From: Burkholderia lata
GTDB lineage: Bacteria; Pseudomonadota; Gammaproteobacteria; Burkholderiales; Burkholderiaceae
Length of the DNA: 64,000 nt
Reading direction: 5' to 3'
Assembly: GCF_902499335.1 (NCBI RefSeq)
Contig: NZ_CABVQK010000004.1
Location: forward strand, 310,001 to 374,000
Within the stretch, counting starts at the first letter, position 1. Each line of letters begins with the position of its first letter. Positions 45,728-54,725 of the stretch are shown piece by piece. The position numbers and the translations under genes were made by a program. The notes beneath the pieces were generated by a model, which searched no databases, had not been told where the DNA came from, and saw only the letters and a program-made list of their open reading frames with translations.

Positions 45728-46093
45728 ATGAAGACCACCTCTTTCATTCGCGGCGCACTCGCCGCACTCGGCTTCGTCGTCATCCAAGCCGCCCAGGCCC
45801 ACGCGCTCCCGAAGACGCAGGACCCGGCCGCCGACGCCACGCTTTCAACCGCGCCGCATGCGGTCACGATCGGTTTCAGCGAAGCGCTCGAGCCCGCTTT
45901 CAGCTCGATCGCCGTCACCGACAGCCACGGGCAGTCGGTCGTCGACGGGAAATCGTCCGTCGACGCCGGCAACCGGAAGCGCATGCACGTCGCACTGGCC
46001 AGCCTGACCGCCGGCACGTACACGGTCGCGTGGATCGCGGTGGCCAGCGACGGCCATCGCACGCAAGGCCACTACACGTTCACGCTGAAATGA
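45728..46093 (+). CDS. copC: CopC-type periplasmic copper-binding protein
   Basis: 121 residues. A signal peptide ends QAAQA so that the mature chain starts with His (HALPKTQDPA), the N-terminal copper ligand of CopC. The beta sandwich follows (ADATLSTAPHAVTIGFSEALEPAFSS) and the C-terminal His lies in SDGHRTQGHYTFTLK, as in Cu(II)-site CopC proteins. It buffers copper in the periplasm. No copD membrane partner follows; PCuAC does. Confidence 0.92.
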   Translation: MKTTSFIRGALAALGFVVIQAAQAHALPKTQDPAADATLSTAPHAVTIGFSEALEPAFSSIAVTDSHGQSVVDGKSSVDAGNRKRMHVALASLTAGTYTVAWIAVASDGHRTQGHYTFTLK

Positions 46094-46183
46094 CGTTCGC
46101 GATGCGCGCCGGCGTTCCGCGCCGGCCGCGTCGCCGCCGCTACCCTTTGCATCCGCTGCATCCCCCCATCAGGAGAACCAACC

Positions 46184-46630
46184 ATGAAACGCTCGATTCC
46201 AACCGGCCTGCTGTTCGCACTGCTGGCGCTGCACGCCCCCGTCACCTTCGCCGCGCCGGCCGTGCAGGCAGAAAACTGCTGGATCCGCGCGATGCCGGCG
46301 GCCGTGCCGTCGTCCGGCTACTTCACGCTGAAGAACGACGGCGATGCCCCCGTCACGCTGACGGGCCTCGACTCGCCCGCGTACGGGATGGCGATGCTGC
46401 ATGAAACGCAAACGAGCGGCAGCACCGCGAAGATGGTCCACGTCGACGCCGTCGAAGTGCCCGCGCACGGCACGGTGACTTTCAAACCGAAGAGCTATCA
46501 CGTGATGCTGGAGCAACCGCGCCAGGCCGTCGCACCCGGCGCGAAGGTGCCGTTCCGGCTGCATTTCGCTGGCGGCTCGACGGTGTCCGTGACCTGCGAC
46601 GCCAAGGCGCCGACCTACGCCGGCCAGTAA
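46184..46630 (+). CDS. PCuAC-family periplasmic copper chaperone
   Basis: 148 residues with a Sec signal (LLFALLALHAPVTFA). The copper motif H-M-x10-M-x21-HxM appears in modified form: MLHETQTSGSTAKMVHVDA and later SYHVML. The rest is the PF04314 cupredoxin-like fold. PCuAC proteins deliver Cu(I) to cytochrome oxidase CuA or take part in tolerance. It lies 90 bases after copC and 31 bases before a small membrane protein. Confidence 0.9.
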   Translation: MKRSIPTGLLFALLALHAPVTFAAPAVQAENCWIRAMPAAVPSSGYFTLKNDGDAPVTLTGLDSPAYGMAMLHETQTSGSTAKMVHVDAVEVPAHGTVTFKPKSYHVMLEQPRQAVAPGAKVPFRLHFAGGSTVSVTCDAKAPTYAGQ

Positions 46631-46661
46631 TACCCACCGCCCCCGATCGAAGGAGACGCAC

Positions 46662-46835
46662 ATGAAACATCGCCTGCCGCTGGCCGACCTGATCGTCCGC
46701 TACCGGACGCCGCTGAACGTCGCCGTGATGATCGTCTGCGGGATATGGGCCGGGTGGATCGCATGGATGACGCGGCCCGCCGCGATCGATACGCCGCCGT
46801 CGATTCCGGCGTACTGCATGCGCGACGCAAGCTGA
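46662..46835 (+). CDS. Small single-pass membrane protein of the copper group
   Basis: 57 residues with a perfect AAGGAGACGCAC ribosome site before ATG 46662. A basic N-terminus (MKHRLPLADLIVRYRTPLN) is followed by one helix (VAVMIVCGIWAGWIAWM) and a short tail ending AYCMRDAS with one Cys and Met. The close spacing to the PCuAC gene implies the same transcript. No known family; a helper of copper handling is only inferred. Confidence 0.65.
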   Translation: MKHRLPLADLIVRYRTPLNVAVMIVCGIWAGWIAWMTRPAAIDTPPSIPAYCMRDAS

Positions 46836-46934
46836 CGCGCCGCGACGGCACGGTTCCGGCGCAAGCCCGCGCCAATTATTGGCGTGGCATCATCGCTTCA
46901 TCCCGACCGCCGGAACCGTCTCTCGGAGCGCCGC

Positions 46935-47564
46935 ATGTCCATTCAGACCTGGATGCTGTTTGCCGCAGCCTATCTCGCCACGACGCTGTCGCCGGGGCCC
47001 AACGTGCTGCTCGTCATCCGTAACACGGTGCGCTACGGCACGCACGGCACAGCCGCGACGATCGCGGGCAACCTCGTCGCGCAAGGCGTGGTCGTGGTGC
47101 TCGTCGCGCTCGGCGTCGGCGCGGTGCTGGCCGCGATGCCGCCGCTGTTCGTCGCGATGAAGGTGGTCGGCGCCGCGTACCTGATGTTCCTCGGTGTCCG
47201 GCAACTGCGTGGCGACCGCAAGGCCGCCGCTTCGACCGGTGCGACGGAAATCGCCGCGCCCGACCGCAGGAAACTGTTCCGCGAAGCGCTGTTCGTATCG
47301 GGCAGCAATCCGAAGACGATGATCTTCCTGTCGGCGTTCATGCCGCAGTTCATCGTGCATGACCGTCCGCTCGCGCTGCAGTTCGTCGTGATGTACGCGA
47401 CGATCGCGTGCACCGTCGTGGTCGTTCACAGCGTCTATTCGGCCGGCGTGCGCCGGTTCCATCGCGGCTTCGGCATGAGCCGCGCGGTGCGTGCGCTCAA
47501 GCGCGCCAGCGGGCTGCTGTTCGTCGGGCTCGGGATCAAGCTGCTGACTGCGCGGCAGGCGTAA
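46935..47564 (+). CDS. LysE/RhtB-family amino-acid exporter
   Basis: 209 residues, about six membrane helices. The N-terminal TLSPGPNVLLVIRNTVRYGTHG is the RhtB signature, and GAAYLMFLGVRQLR and SGSNPKTMIFLSAFMPQF are conserved. It exports homoserine, threonine or similar metabolites. The start at 46935 begins at the first helix. It is convergent with the kinase gene, 15 bases apart. Confidence 0.92.
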   Translation: MSIQTWMLFAAAYLATTLSPGPNVLLVIRNTVRYGTHGTAATIAGNLVAQGVVVVLVALGVGAVLAAMPPLFVAMKVVGAAYLMFLGVRQLRGDRKAAASTGATEIAAPDRRKLFREALFVSGSNPKTMIFLSAFMPQFIVHDRPLALQFVVMYATIACTVVVVHSVYSAGVRRFHRGFGMSRAVRALKRASGLLFVGLGIKLLTARQA

Positions 47565-47579
47565 GCGGGCGCGCGCCCG

Positions 47580-48905
47580 TCAGCGCGTGTGCGCGGCCAG
47601 CTCGGCCGCGATCTCGCCGAACGACGGCCGCGCATCGACATCTTCGTTCAGGCAGGTCATCGCAAGCGCATCGAGCGCGTTCCTGCCGGCCCAGGTGTGC
47701 GGTTCGCATCGCTCGAGCAACTCGCCGAGCAGATGGCCGAACGCCCGCACCTCGAGCCGTTCGAACGCAGTAGCACGCGTGCGGTCCTTCACGTCATAGA
47801 GCGACGCTGCGCCGAAATCCCCGAGCAGCGCACCACCTTCGCCATCGTGCAGGATGTTGTGCGCATACAGGTCACCATGCATGATGCCGTGCACGTGCAG
47901 ATGGCCCGCCACCGACGCGATGCCATGCGCGATCCGCACCGCCTCTGCCGGCGCGAAGCTCGCGTCGGCCGCATACACGTCGCGCGTGCAGGTCGCGAAG
48001 CTCGGCGGCCCGGCGAGGTTCGTGAGCGCGGGATCGACCAGTTCCATCACGAGGCCGTGCGTGCCATCTGGATGCCCGCTCACCTTGCCGATCACCGGGA
48101 TCATGCCCGGATGTCGGCCGGCATGCAGGCACGCAGCCATTTCGCAATCGGGCAGGCCGTCGCTCGTCACCGCGCCCTTGAACAGCTTGACCGCGACCGC
48201 CCGCGGCGGATGCCCGTCCGCACGCCATTGCGCGCGGTAAATGACGCCCGACGCGCCCTCGCCCAGCTTCTGCTCGCATGCCAGCGACGCCCAGTCGACG
48301 TCCGCGACCTCGGGCCCGGCCGACGCCGCGGCTTCCGGCGCAGCGCCGAACGGGTTGCCTGCGGTGGCGAGCCACGCAAGGCGCGGCAGGCGCAGCAGCC
48401 AGTCGGGCAGGTCGTCCAGCCGGTTCGCGGACAGGCGCACCAGTTCGAGCGCGCGGCATGCGGCCATTTCCGCCGGCAGCGCGCGCAGCCGGTTGCCGGC
48501 GAGCATCAGCTTCTGCAGCCGCGAGCAATCGCCGATGTCGGCGGGCAATGCGTCGATTGCGTTGTCGGTGAGGATCAGCCAGCGCAGCGCGCGCGGCAGC
48601 GACCCGCTCGGTACCGTTTGAATCCGGTTCGCCTTGAAGCCGATCATGTCGAGCTGCCCGCATGCGCCGAGCACGTCGGGGAAGGCGGTGAAGCGGTTGC
48701 CGGACGCGAACAGGATACGCAGGCGGTGCAGCCGCGGCAGGTCGTCCGGCAGCGCCGAGAGCGCGTTGCCGGTCAGGTCGAGCACTTCGAGCGTGTCGGC
48801 AAGATTGAAGATCTCGCGCGGGAATTCCGTCAACCCGCATGCGAGCTTGAGTTGCCGTGCGCCGGCGAGTTGCCCGGCCTGCAGTTGTTCGAGGGTGTGT
48901 GTCAC
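47580..48905 (-). CDS. Leucine-rich-repeat protein kinase
   Basis: 441 residues. Residues about 15-200 hold around seven leucine-rich repeats (LEVLDLTGNALSALPDDLP, LRWLILTDNAIDALPADIG, LQKLMLAGNRLRALPAEMA). Residues about 215-441 form a kinase: Gly loop LGEGASGVIYRA, VAVKLF with Lys, catalytic loop MHGDLYAHN (HGD instead of HRD) and GDFGAAS. LRR plus kinase in one cytoplasmic bacterial protein, without a membrane segment, suggests recognition of a protein partner leading to phosphorylation. The gene is alone. Confidence 0.92.
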   Translation of the reverse strand: MTHTLEQLQAGQLAGARQLKLACGLTEFPREIFNLADTLEVLDLTGNALSALPDDLPRLHRLRILFASGNRFTAFPDVLGACGQLDMIGFKANRIQTVPSGSLPRALRWLILTDNAIDALPADIGDCSRLQKLMLAGNRLRALPAEMAACRALELVRLSANRLDDLPDWLLRLPRLAWLATAGNPFGAAPEAAASAGPEVADVDWASLACEQKLGEGASGVIYRAQWRADGHPPRAVAVKLFKGAVTSDGLPDCEMAACLHAGRHPGMIPVIGKVSGHPDGTHGLVMELVDPALTNLAGPPSFATCTRDVYAADASFAPAEAVRIAHGIASVAGHLHVHGIMHGDLYAHNILHDGEGGALLGDFGAASLYDVKDRTRATAFERLEVRAFGHLLGELLERCEPHTWAGRNALDALAMTCLNEDVDARPSFGEIAAELAAHTR

Positions 48906-49046
48906 GCGGAGAAAGCGGGTTGCGGTTGCGACGATCGTCGGGTCGATCGCCCGAATTCTACCGGGATCGCCCGCGTACGATCACCGATCGTGTCACACCC
49001 CCTTCACAAACGCGCAACGTCGCGCTAGAATTGCGCCCCTTGCAGT

Positions 49047-49131
49047 GCCGACGTGGTGAAATTGGTAGACACGCTATCTTGAGGGGGTAGTGGCGAAAGC
49101 TGTGCGAGTTCGAGTCTCGCCGTCGGCACCA
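49047..49131 (+). tRNA. tRNA-Leu (anticodon GAG)
   Basis: The acceptor stem GCCGACG pairs with CGTCGGC, CCA is encoded at the end, the anticodon loop reads CTTGAGG (anticodon GAG), a long class II variable arm follows and the T loop is GTTCGAGTC. These fit tRNA-Leu reading CUC/CUU codons. It lies between the kinase gene and fptX; tRNA-Leu genes are common integration sites, but I see no element beside it. Confidence 0.95.
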
Positions 49132-49334
49132 GGATTTCTTCTCTCATCGTTGTGCGACATGCGACAAACGCATTCCGGCAACGATCGACGATCATCCCGC
49201 GCAATCGCGCACCTCTGCTTCCGATTCCGATATTCAGGCTGCAACCAAGCACTACCGTGCTGCGAATTCGCGCGCGCCCCCGACTGCCGCCTGGACTGGG
49301 CAGAACAGCCGGAATCGCACGCACGCTACGTCGA

Positions 49335-50582
49335 TCACGACGCCAGCACATCATCCCCCTTCACCGCATACGCCGCCTCCCGCCGCCGCAACCGCATCGC
49401 GATCAACGCGGCCAACACCGCCAGCGCCACACCGGCCAGGAACCCGCCCGTATAACCGACCTTCGCCGTGAGCGACAGGATCGTCGACGACGCGATCAGC
49501 TCGCCGAGATCGCGCGTGCTCTGCACGGCCGTCACGTCGGTGCCGGCCTGGTCGCTGCCGCCCGCGAAGCGCATGCCGGCCGTCATGATCGACACCGACG
49601 TGATCCCGGTCGCCAGCGAACCGAGTACCGTGCACAGCCATGCCCACGACGGCGACACCGGCACCCACCCGCTCGCCTGCGCGAACCACAGCAGCGCGGC
49701 CGCGCCCGCACAGCTCACGCCGGCCGTAAACGCACGCCACAACCCGAGCCGCCTGACGAGCCACGCGCCGCCGCCGCAACCGAGCACGACCGTCACGATG
49801 CCGCCGGCCATCCCGAGTTTCCCGATCGCGTCGAGCGTCCAGCCCGCATCGTTGAGAAACAGCTTCGACAGGCCGAAGCCCGATACGGCCGTCATCGCCG
49901 ACAGCAGCGCGAGCGACAGCAGCGACCACGAACGCGGCCGCTTCGCGAAGCGCACGAGGCTCGCATTGTGTCCGGCTTGCACACGTGCGCGATCCGCATC
50001 GCGCGGCAGCACCCAGAGCACGCATGCAAGGCTCGCGAGCGGCACGGCAGCGAGCGCAAGAAACGCGGCGCGCTGGCCGAACAGGCCGATCAGCGTCAAC
50101 GTGCCGGCGCCGCCGCCGAAGAAGCCGATCATCACGCCCGCGATCTGGATCGCGTTGATCTTCGCGAGCGTGTCGCCGCTGAAGTGCTCGGCGGCCATCC
50201 CGTCGTTCGCGATGTCCTGCGTCGCGCTCGCGAGCGACGCGACGGCCAGCAGGCCGACCGCCCAGCCGGCCGTCGCGACCGTCATCCCGATCTGCGCGAG
50301 GCTGCCGAGGCACAGCACGACGAGCGTCTGCATCGGCAGCATCCAGCTGCGCCGCCGGCCGATGCGCGGCGACCAGCGGTTGTCGACGACGGGCGCCCAC
50401 AGGAATTTCACGACCCACGGCAAACCGACGAGCGGCAGGAACGCCAGTGCGTGAAGCGGCGCGCCGTCGTGGCGCAGCAGGGTCGGCATCGCGTCCATCG
50501 CAATGCCGATCGGGATTCCCTGTGACAGGTAAAGCAGCGTGATCGTGATGACCAGGCGGCGATGTTCGAGCAGATCGCGCAT
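49335..50582 (-). CDS. fptX: RhtX/FptX-family siderophore permease
   Basis: 415 residues, about twelve helices of the MFS/AmpG-like permease type: LVITITLLYLSQGIPIGIAMDAMPTLLR at the start, VKFLWAPVVDNRWSPRIGRRRSWMLPMQ after helix 2. RhtX/FptX proteins alone can carry ferric siderophore across the inner membrane. ATG 50582 is preferred (CTGGAGACTTCG upstream) over ATG 50600, which has no ribosome site. It is the last gene of the fptA-B-C-X group. Confidence 0.92.
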   Translation of the reverse strand: MRDLLEHRRLVITITLLYLSQGIPIGIAMDAMPTLLRHDGAPLHALAFLPLVGLPWVVKFLWAPVVDNRWSPRIGRRRSWMLPMQTLVVLCLGSLAQIGMTVATAGWAVGLLAVASLASATQDIANDGMAAEHFSGDTLAKINAIQIAGVMIGFFGGGAGTLTLIGLFGQRAAFLALAAVPLASLACVLWVLPRDADRARVQAGHNASLVRFAKRPRSWSLLSLALLSAMTAVSGFGLSKLFLNDAGWTLDAIGKLGMAGGIVTVVLGCGGGAWLVRRLGLWRAFTAGVSCAGAAALLWFAQASGWVPVSPSWAWLCTVLGSLATGITSVSIMTAGMRFAGGSDQAGTDVTAVQSTRDLGELIASSTILSLTAKVGYTGGFLAGVALAVLAALIAMRLRRREAAYAVKGDDVLAS

Positions 50583-50604
50583 CGAAGTCTCCAGTTGCAT
50601 GAAA

Positions 50605-52116
50605 TTAAAAAGGTTCGACACCTGCCGGCACGCGCGCGGGCCGCATCGCATCGCGGCGCGGACGGCGCGCGGCACGCAGCAGCAATGCGCCGAATGCGAC
50701 GAGTGCCGCGTCGATCGGCCAGTACACGGGTTCGCCCGTGCCGAGCAGCGCGATCGCACAGTGCGTCACGCCGGCCAGCCCGTAAGCGGCGCCGGCCGCA
50801 CACATCAGCCGGCGTAGCCAGGCCGCGCGATCGGCCACACAGGCCGCAAGCGCGACCGTGCCGCCCCACACGGCCCAGAACAGCATCGCGAGCACATGGT
50901 CCACGTGCACGCCATCGGGCAACGCACGCCCCGCGAGCAGCAGTACGCCGCCCGCGAGCACGAGCCCGCCGCATGTGCCGACGGCGACGGCGGCCAGCAC
51001 GTTCGCGACGCGATCGTGCTGCGCCCGCCGTCGCTCGATCCACAGATGCAGACCCGTCGCGCACAGCGCACACGCGGCGAGCCCCATCAGGAAATGCACG
51101 ACGCGCAGCACGCCACCCATCGCACCCACCCAGCCGTATTGCGCGAAATGCAGCGGCTGCACCGCGATGAACGCGCGCAACCAGAAGCCTCGGCCGCGCG
51201 ACGTGGCATCCGCGAGCCATTGCCCGTCCGTCGCGCGATACAGGTGATGCTCGAACACCGCCGTACTCGGCAGGCCGGCGGTCGTACCGGCAATCTCGAC
51301 GCGCGCGTTCGCATCGCCCCTGCCATGCAGCACGACGGCTTCACGCCGGAAATCCGGCATGCGTGCCGCGTCGCGCCGCAGCAGTGCATCGAGATCGGGG
51401 GCACGTTGCCACGCGCCGCCGGCAGCGGCTGGCGGCGGCCCGCCGAGCAGTTCGGCGAACGCGCGCTGCGGCTGCCCCGGATACGCGACGCCCGCGAGCG
51501 ACACCGTGCCGAGTGCACCGAGCCCCGACAACGCACCGGTGAACGCGAACAGCACGAGCCACGGCGAGCCCCACAGGCCGATCCACGCGTGCAGATCGAA
51601 CAGCGCGGCGCGCAACCCTTTTCCGCGCCGGATACGCGCCGCGTCGGGCCAGCGCCGGTGATGCACGACAAGCCCCGCGACGATGAGCACGAGCAGCACG
51701 ATTCCCCACAAGCTGACGAAGATGCGCCCGGGAAAGCCCGCGAACAGCGTCTTGTGCAGCGTGACGAGCAACGCCGCGCGTCCGCCGTCTGCCAGCCGCT
51801 CGCCCGTCGCCGGGTCGAGCGCCAGCGTGCACGCCTGGCGCGCATCGCAGAAACGGATCGCAGGATCGTCCGGTTGCGGCAGCAAGATGCGCGCATCGCG
51901 CAACGGCACACCGAGCGCCGCCGCGCGTGCGACAAGTTCATTCAGCGGCAGCAACGGCCGGGCGACGGCGATCGACGATGGCCGCCACCAGCCCTGCATC
52001 GAATCGGTCGCGAGACTCCAGGTGCCGCTGAACAGCACGACGAACAGCACCACGCCGAACAGCGCACCGGCGCCGCGATGCAGCGCGCGCCAGCGCGAAC
52101 GCGACGAAGCGTCCAT
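50605..52116 (-). CDS. fptC: PepSY-domain membrane protein (FptC-like)
   Basis: 503 residues. The PepSY-TM order is clear: first helix (GAGALFGVVLFVVLFSGTWSL), periplasmic loop, helices near residues 150-180 (GIVLLVLIVAGLVVHHRRWPDA) and 200-220 (LHAWIGLWGSPWLVLFAFTGAL), a second periplasmic PepSY part, then five more helices. His residues in HHRRW and in HFAQYGW may bind heme or metal. Such proteins reduce ferric siderophore at the inner membrane. Start 52116 follows within two bases of the preceding stop. Confidence 0.87.
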   Translation of the reverse strand: MDASSRSRWRALHRGAGALFGVVLFVVLFSGTWSLATDSMQGWWRPSSIAVARPLLPLNELVARAAALGVPLRDARILLPQPDDPAIRFCDARQACTLALDPATGERLADGGRAALLVTLHKTLFAGFPGRIFVSLWGIVLLVLIVAGLVVHHRRWPDAARIRRGKGLRAALFDLHAWIGLWGSPWLVLFAFTGALSGLGALGTVSLAGVAYPGQPQRAFAELLGGPPPAAAGGAWQRAPDLDALLRRDAARMPDFRREAVVLHGRGDANARVEIAGTTAGLPSTAVFEHHLYRATDGQWLADATSRGRGFWLRAFIAVQPLHFAQYGWVGAMGGVLRVVHFLMGLAACALCATGLHLWIERRRAQHDRVANVLAAVAVGTCGGLVLAGGVLLLAGRALPDGVHVDHVLAMLFWAVWGGTVALAACVADRAAWLRRLMCAAGAAYGLAGVTHCAIALLGTGEPVYWPIDAALVAFGALLLRAARRPRRDAMRPARVPAGVEPF

Positions 52117-52117
52117 G

Positions 52118-52381
52118 TCAGCGCCCTCCCCAGAACATCGCGCACGGCACGAGCACCGCGAACCACGCACCCGCGCGCCACGCGGCCTGACGCCGCCCGG
52201 GCGCGACGAGCACCCACAGCAGCGCGGCAACGCCCGCGGCAAGCGACAGCAGCACGGCCGCGTAGAGCCGGTTCAGGCCGTCGGCCGGGTAATGACGGGC
52301 CAGCGTAACCGCGAGCGCGACCGCGCCCGGCAACACACCGCCGATCGCGAGCGCCACCCGCGTCCCCCAGCCGCCCGCCAT
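52118..52381 (-). CDS. fptB: Small membrane protein (DUF3649/FptB-like)
   Basis: 87 residues with three hydrophobic segments (VALAIGGVLPGAVALAVTLA, LYAAVLLSLAAGVAALLWVL, AGAWFAVLVPCAMFW). DUF3649-like small proteins are typically placed between TonB receptors and PepSY reductases. The start overlaps the fptA stop by one base (TGATG), so it is translated by coupling. The exact role in iron uptake is unknown. Confidence 0.8.
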   Translation of the reverse strand: MAGGWGTRVALAIGGVLPGAVALAVTLARHYPADGLNRLYAAVLLSLAAGVAALLWVLVAPGRRQAAWRAGAWFAVLVPCAMFWGGR

Positions 52382-54612
52382 CAGAACTGCCCGCGCACGG
52401 TCAGCATCACGTTGCGCGGTTCCCCGTAACGGTTGTTCCAGCCCGGGTTGCTCAGGCTCAGGTAGTACTTGCGGTCGAACAGGTTGTTGACGTTGACCGC
52501 CGCGCTCCAGTGCTTGTCATAGCGGTAGCCGAGCCGCAAGCTCGCGAGCGCGTAGCCGCCCTGGCTCATCGTGACGCCGTTCGCCTGCGCCGAGTAATTG
52601 CTCTGCACCTGCACGCCGCCGCCGACGCTCCAGCGCCGCTCCTGCCACGGCAGGTCGTAGTTGGTCCACAGCCGGAACAGGTGGCGCGGGTTCAGCAGCG
52701 GCGCGAATGACGAGCCCGCGTTCGCGAGGTTGTCCGCGTAGCTCATCGTGTCGTACGTGTAGCTCGCCCACACGCTCCACCACGGCGTGATGCGGCCGTT
52801 CGCCTCGAACTCGAAGCCCTGGCTGCGCACGCTGCCGCCGTTCACGTAGTAGCAGTTCGGCCCCGCGCACGGATGCGCGAGATCGACCTGCGGGTTGTTG
52901 TCGAGATCGATGCGGAACGCCGCGAGCGACACGTTCAGCTTGCCGCCCGCCAGTTCGCCCTTCACGCCCGTCTCGTACGTGCGCCCCTTCACCGGCGTCA
53001 GGATGCCGCCACCCCACATCGACTTGGTTTGCGGCTGGAACACTTCCGCATAGCTCGCGTACCACGACCAGTCGCGCGCGAAATCCCAGATCAGCCCGCC
53101 GTAAGGCGTGAACTGATGGCCGGTGTTGAAGTGCGCGCCGAGGCTGTCCTGGTTCCACCAGCTCAGCCGCCCGCCGAGCACGAGCGTGACGGGTTCCGCA
53201 AGCTTGATGCGGCCGAGCCCGTACACGCCCTTCTGCGAAATGTCGTTCTGCTGCGATTGCTGGAACGGGCCGACGCCCGGCTCGGGCACGCTGCTCGGGT
53301 TCCAGCGAAACACGTTCACCGGCGTGCCGACCACGTTGCCCTGCAGCTGCGCCGACATCTGCCCGCTGCTGCTGTTCGCGTAGGTCACGCCGAACAGCAG
53401 GTCGTGCGTGAGCCCGAACGCATGCACCGGGCCCTGCACGTTCGCATCGAGGCTGCGGCTGTAGCTGCTGAACTGGTACGCGCCGCCCGTCAGCGCGCCA
53501 CCCGCGCCGGTCGCCGGGTCGATCGCGCCAAACGAGCCCGCGTACTTCAGGTCCGAACGCACGCTCTGGTACTCGCCGCTGACCTTCGCCTTCCAGCCGG
53601 CGCCGAGCTTCTGCTCAACCGACGCGAACGCACGTGTCGTATCCCAGTCGAAATGGCCCCACGCGGTGTCGAGGAACGTCGAGCGAGACAGGCCGAGGCT
53701 CGATCCGTCGCGCGCCATCGGCACGCCGGACATGTCGGGTATCGAACGCGTCGTCTGGTATTGCGCGCCGAACGTGAGCAGCGTATCGCGGGTCACGTCG
53801 ACCTCCGTGATCCCGTAGATCGAGCGCGTGTCCTGTTTCGCGTGGTCGTAGAAGAAATGGCGATCCTCGTACGCGGCGACGAGCCGGCTGCGCACGGTGC
53901 CGGCCGCATTGAGCGGGCCGCCGATGTCGGCTTCCGCGCGATAGCGGTCCCAGCTGCCGACACTCACGCTCGCGTTCGCGGAGAACTGGTACTGCGGCCG
54001 CTTGCGCACGAGGTTGACCGTCGCGGCCGGATTACCCGAGCCGTGCAACAGGCCGTTCGCGCCGCGCAGGATTTCCACGCGCTCGTACACGGAGATGTCC
54101 TGCGGCGCGCTCGCCATGTCGCCGATCACGACCGGCACACCGTCGAATTCGAACGAATCGACCTTGAAGCCGCGCACGAAGTACGCAGTGGTGAGCAGCA
54201 CGTAGGGCTGCACGGTCACGCCGGCCGACTGCTGCATCACCTCGTCGAGCGAGAACAGGTTCTGCTGGTCGATCCGCTCGCGCGTCGTCACGCTGACCGA
54301 CTGCGGAATCTCTCGCAACGCCAGCGGCATCTTGCCGACCGTCGCCACCGACGGATCGTCGGCCACGCCGCGCGATGCATTCACCGAAATCGCCTTCAGC
54401 TCGCCCGCGGCGGGCTTCGCGGCGGTCGTTTCCGCCTTCCGGACTTCCGCGCCGGCCGCCGGCGCCGGCGCCGTATCGGCAAACGCCGCCGCCGGATGTG
54501 CGGCGATCAGCAGGCCGAGATACAGCGACGGACGCCAGCGCCCTCGCCCGAAAAGGGCGACTCGCGCGCCCTTCGTCCTTGATCTCCCAGGTTCCAGCAC
54601 CTCGTACCGCAT
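52381..54612 (-). CDS. fptA: TonB-dependent ferric-pyochelin receptor
   Basis: 743 residues. A signal sequence ([16 protein letters not shown]) with a somewhat long N-terminus is followed by a plug domain ([70 protein letters not shown]) and a 22-strand barrel ending ...MLTVRGQF with C-terminal Phe. There is no N-terminal signalling domain, so regulation is not by surface signalling. Position downstream of pchI and a Fur-type palindrome identifies it as FptA. Confidence 0.93.
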   Translation of the reverse strand: MRYEVLEPGRSRTKGARVALFGRGRWRPSLYLGLLIAAHPAAAFADTAPAPAAGAEVRKAETTAAKPAAGELKAISVNASRGVADDPSVATVGKMPLALREIPQSVSVTTRERIDQQNLFSLDEVMQQSAGVTVQPYVLLTTAYFVRGFKVDSFEFDGVPVVIGDMASAPQDISVYERVEILRGANGLLHGSGNPAATVNLVRKRPQYQFSANASVSVGSWDRYRAEADIGGPLNAAGTVRSRLVAAYEDRHFFYDHAKQDTRSIYGITEVDVTRDTLLTFGAQYQTTRSIPDMSGVPMARDGSSLGLSRSTFLDTAWGHFDWDTTRAFASVEQKLGAGWKAKVSGEYQSVRSDLKYAGSFGAIDPATGAGGALTGGAYQFSSYSRSLDANVQGPVHAFGLTHDLLFGVTYANSSSGQMSAQLQGNVVGTPVNVFRWNPSSVPEPGVGPFQQSQQNDISQKGVYGLGRIKLAEPVTLVLGGRLSWWNQDSLGAHFNTGHQFTPYGGLIWDFARDWSWYASYAEVFQPQTKSMWGGGILTPVKGRTYETGVKGELAGGKLNVSLAAFRIDLDNNPQVDLAHPCAGPNCYYVNGGSVRSQGFEFEANGRITPWWSVWASYTYDTMSYADNLANAGSSFAPLLNPRHLFRLWTNYDLPWQERRWSVGGGVQVQSNYSAQANGVTMSQGGYALASLRLGYRYDKHWSAAVNVNNLFDRKYYLSLSNPGWNNRYGEPRNVMLTVRGQF

Positions 54613-54623
54613 TCACGCCCCCG

Positions 54624-54652
54624 TATTTGATAATCATTCTCATTATCAAATA
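54624..54652. promoter_or_regulatory. Fur box in the fptA promoter
   Basis: TTTGATAAT-N7-ATTATCAAA (54626-54650), extended by two more pairing bases on each side, matches the Fur consensus GATAATGATAATCATTATC. It is about 12 bases upstream of ATG 54612 and would allow iron-dependent repression of fptA-B-C-X. Confidence 0.9.
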
Positions 54653-54725
54653 GAACCGGCAGGCGATTTTTCGATCGAGGGGCTTTTCCTATCGATTCCG
54701 GGCACGCCGGATCGCATTGTTCACG

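Noticed and set aside
49047-49334. tRNA-Leu as an attachment site of an integrated element
   Set aside because: No integrase, no repeated 3' end of the tRNA seen downstream, and the flanking genes look like normal chromosome content.
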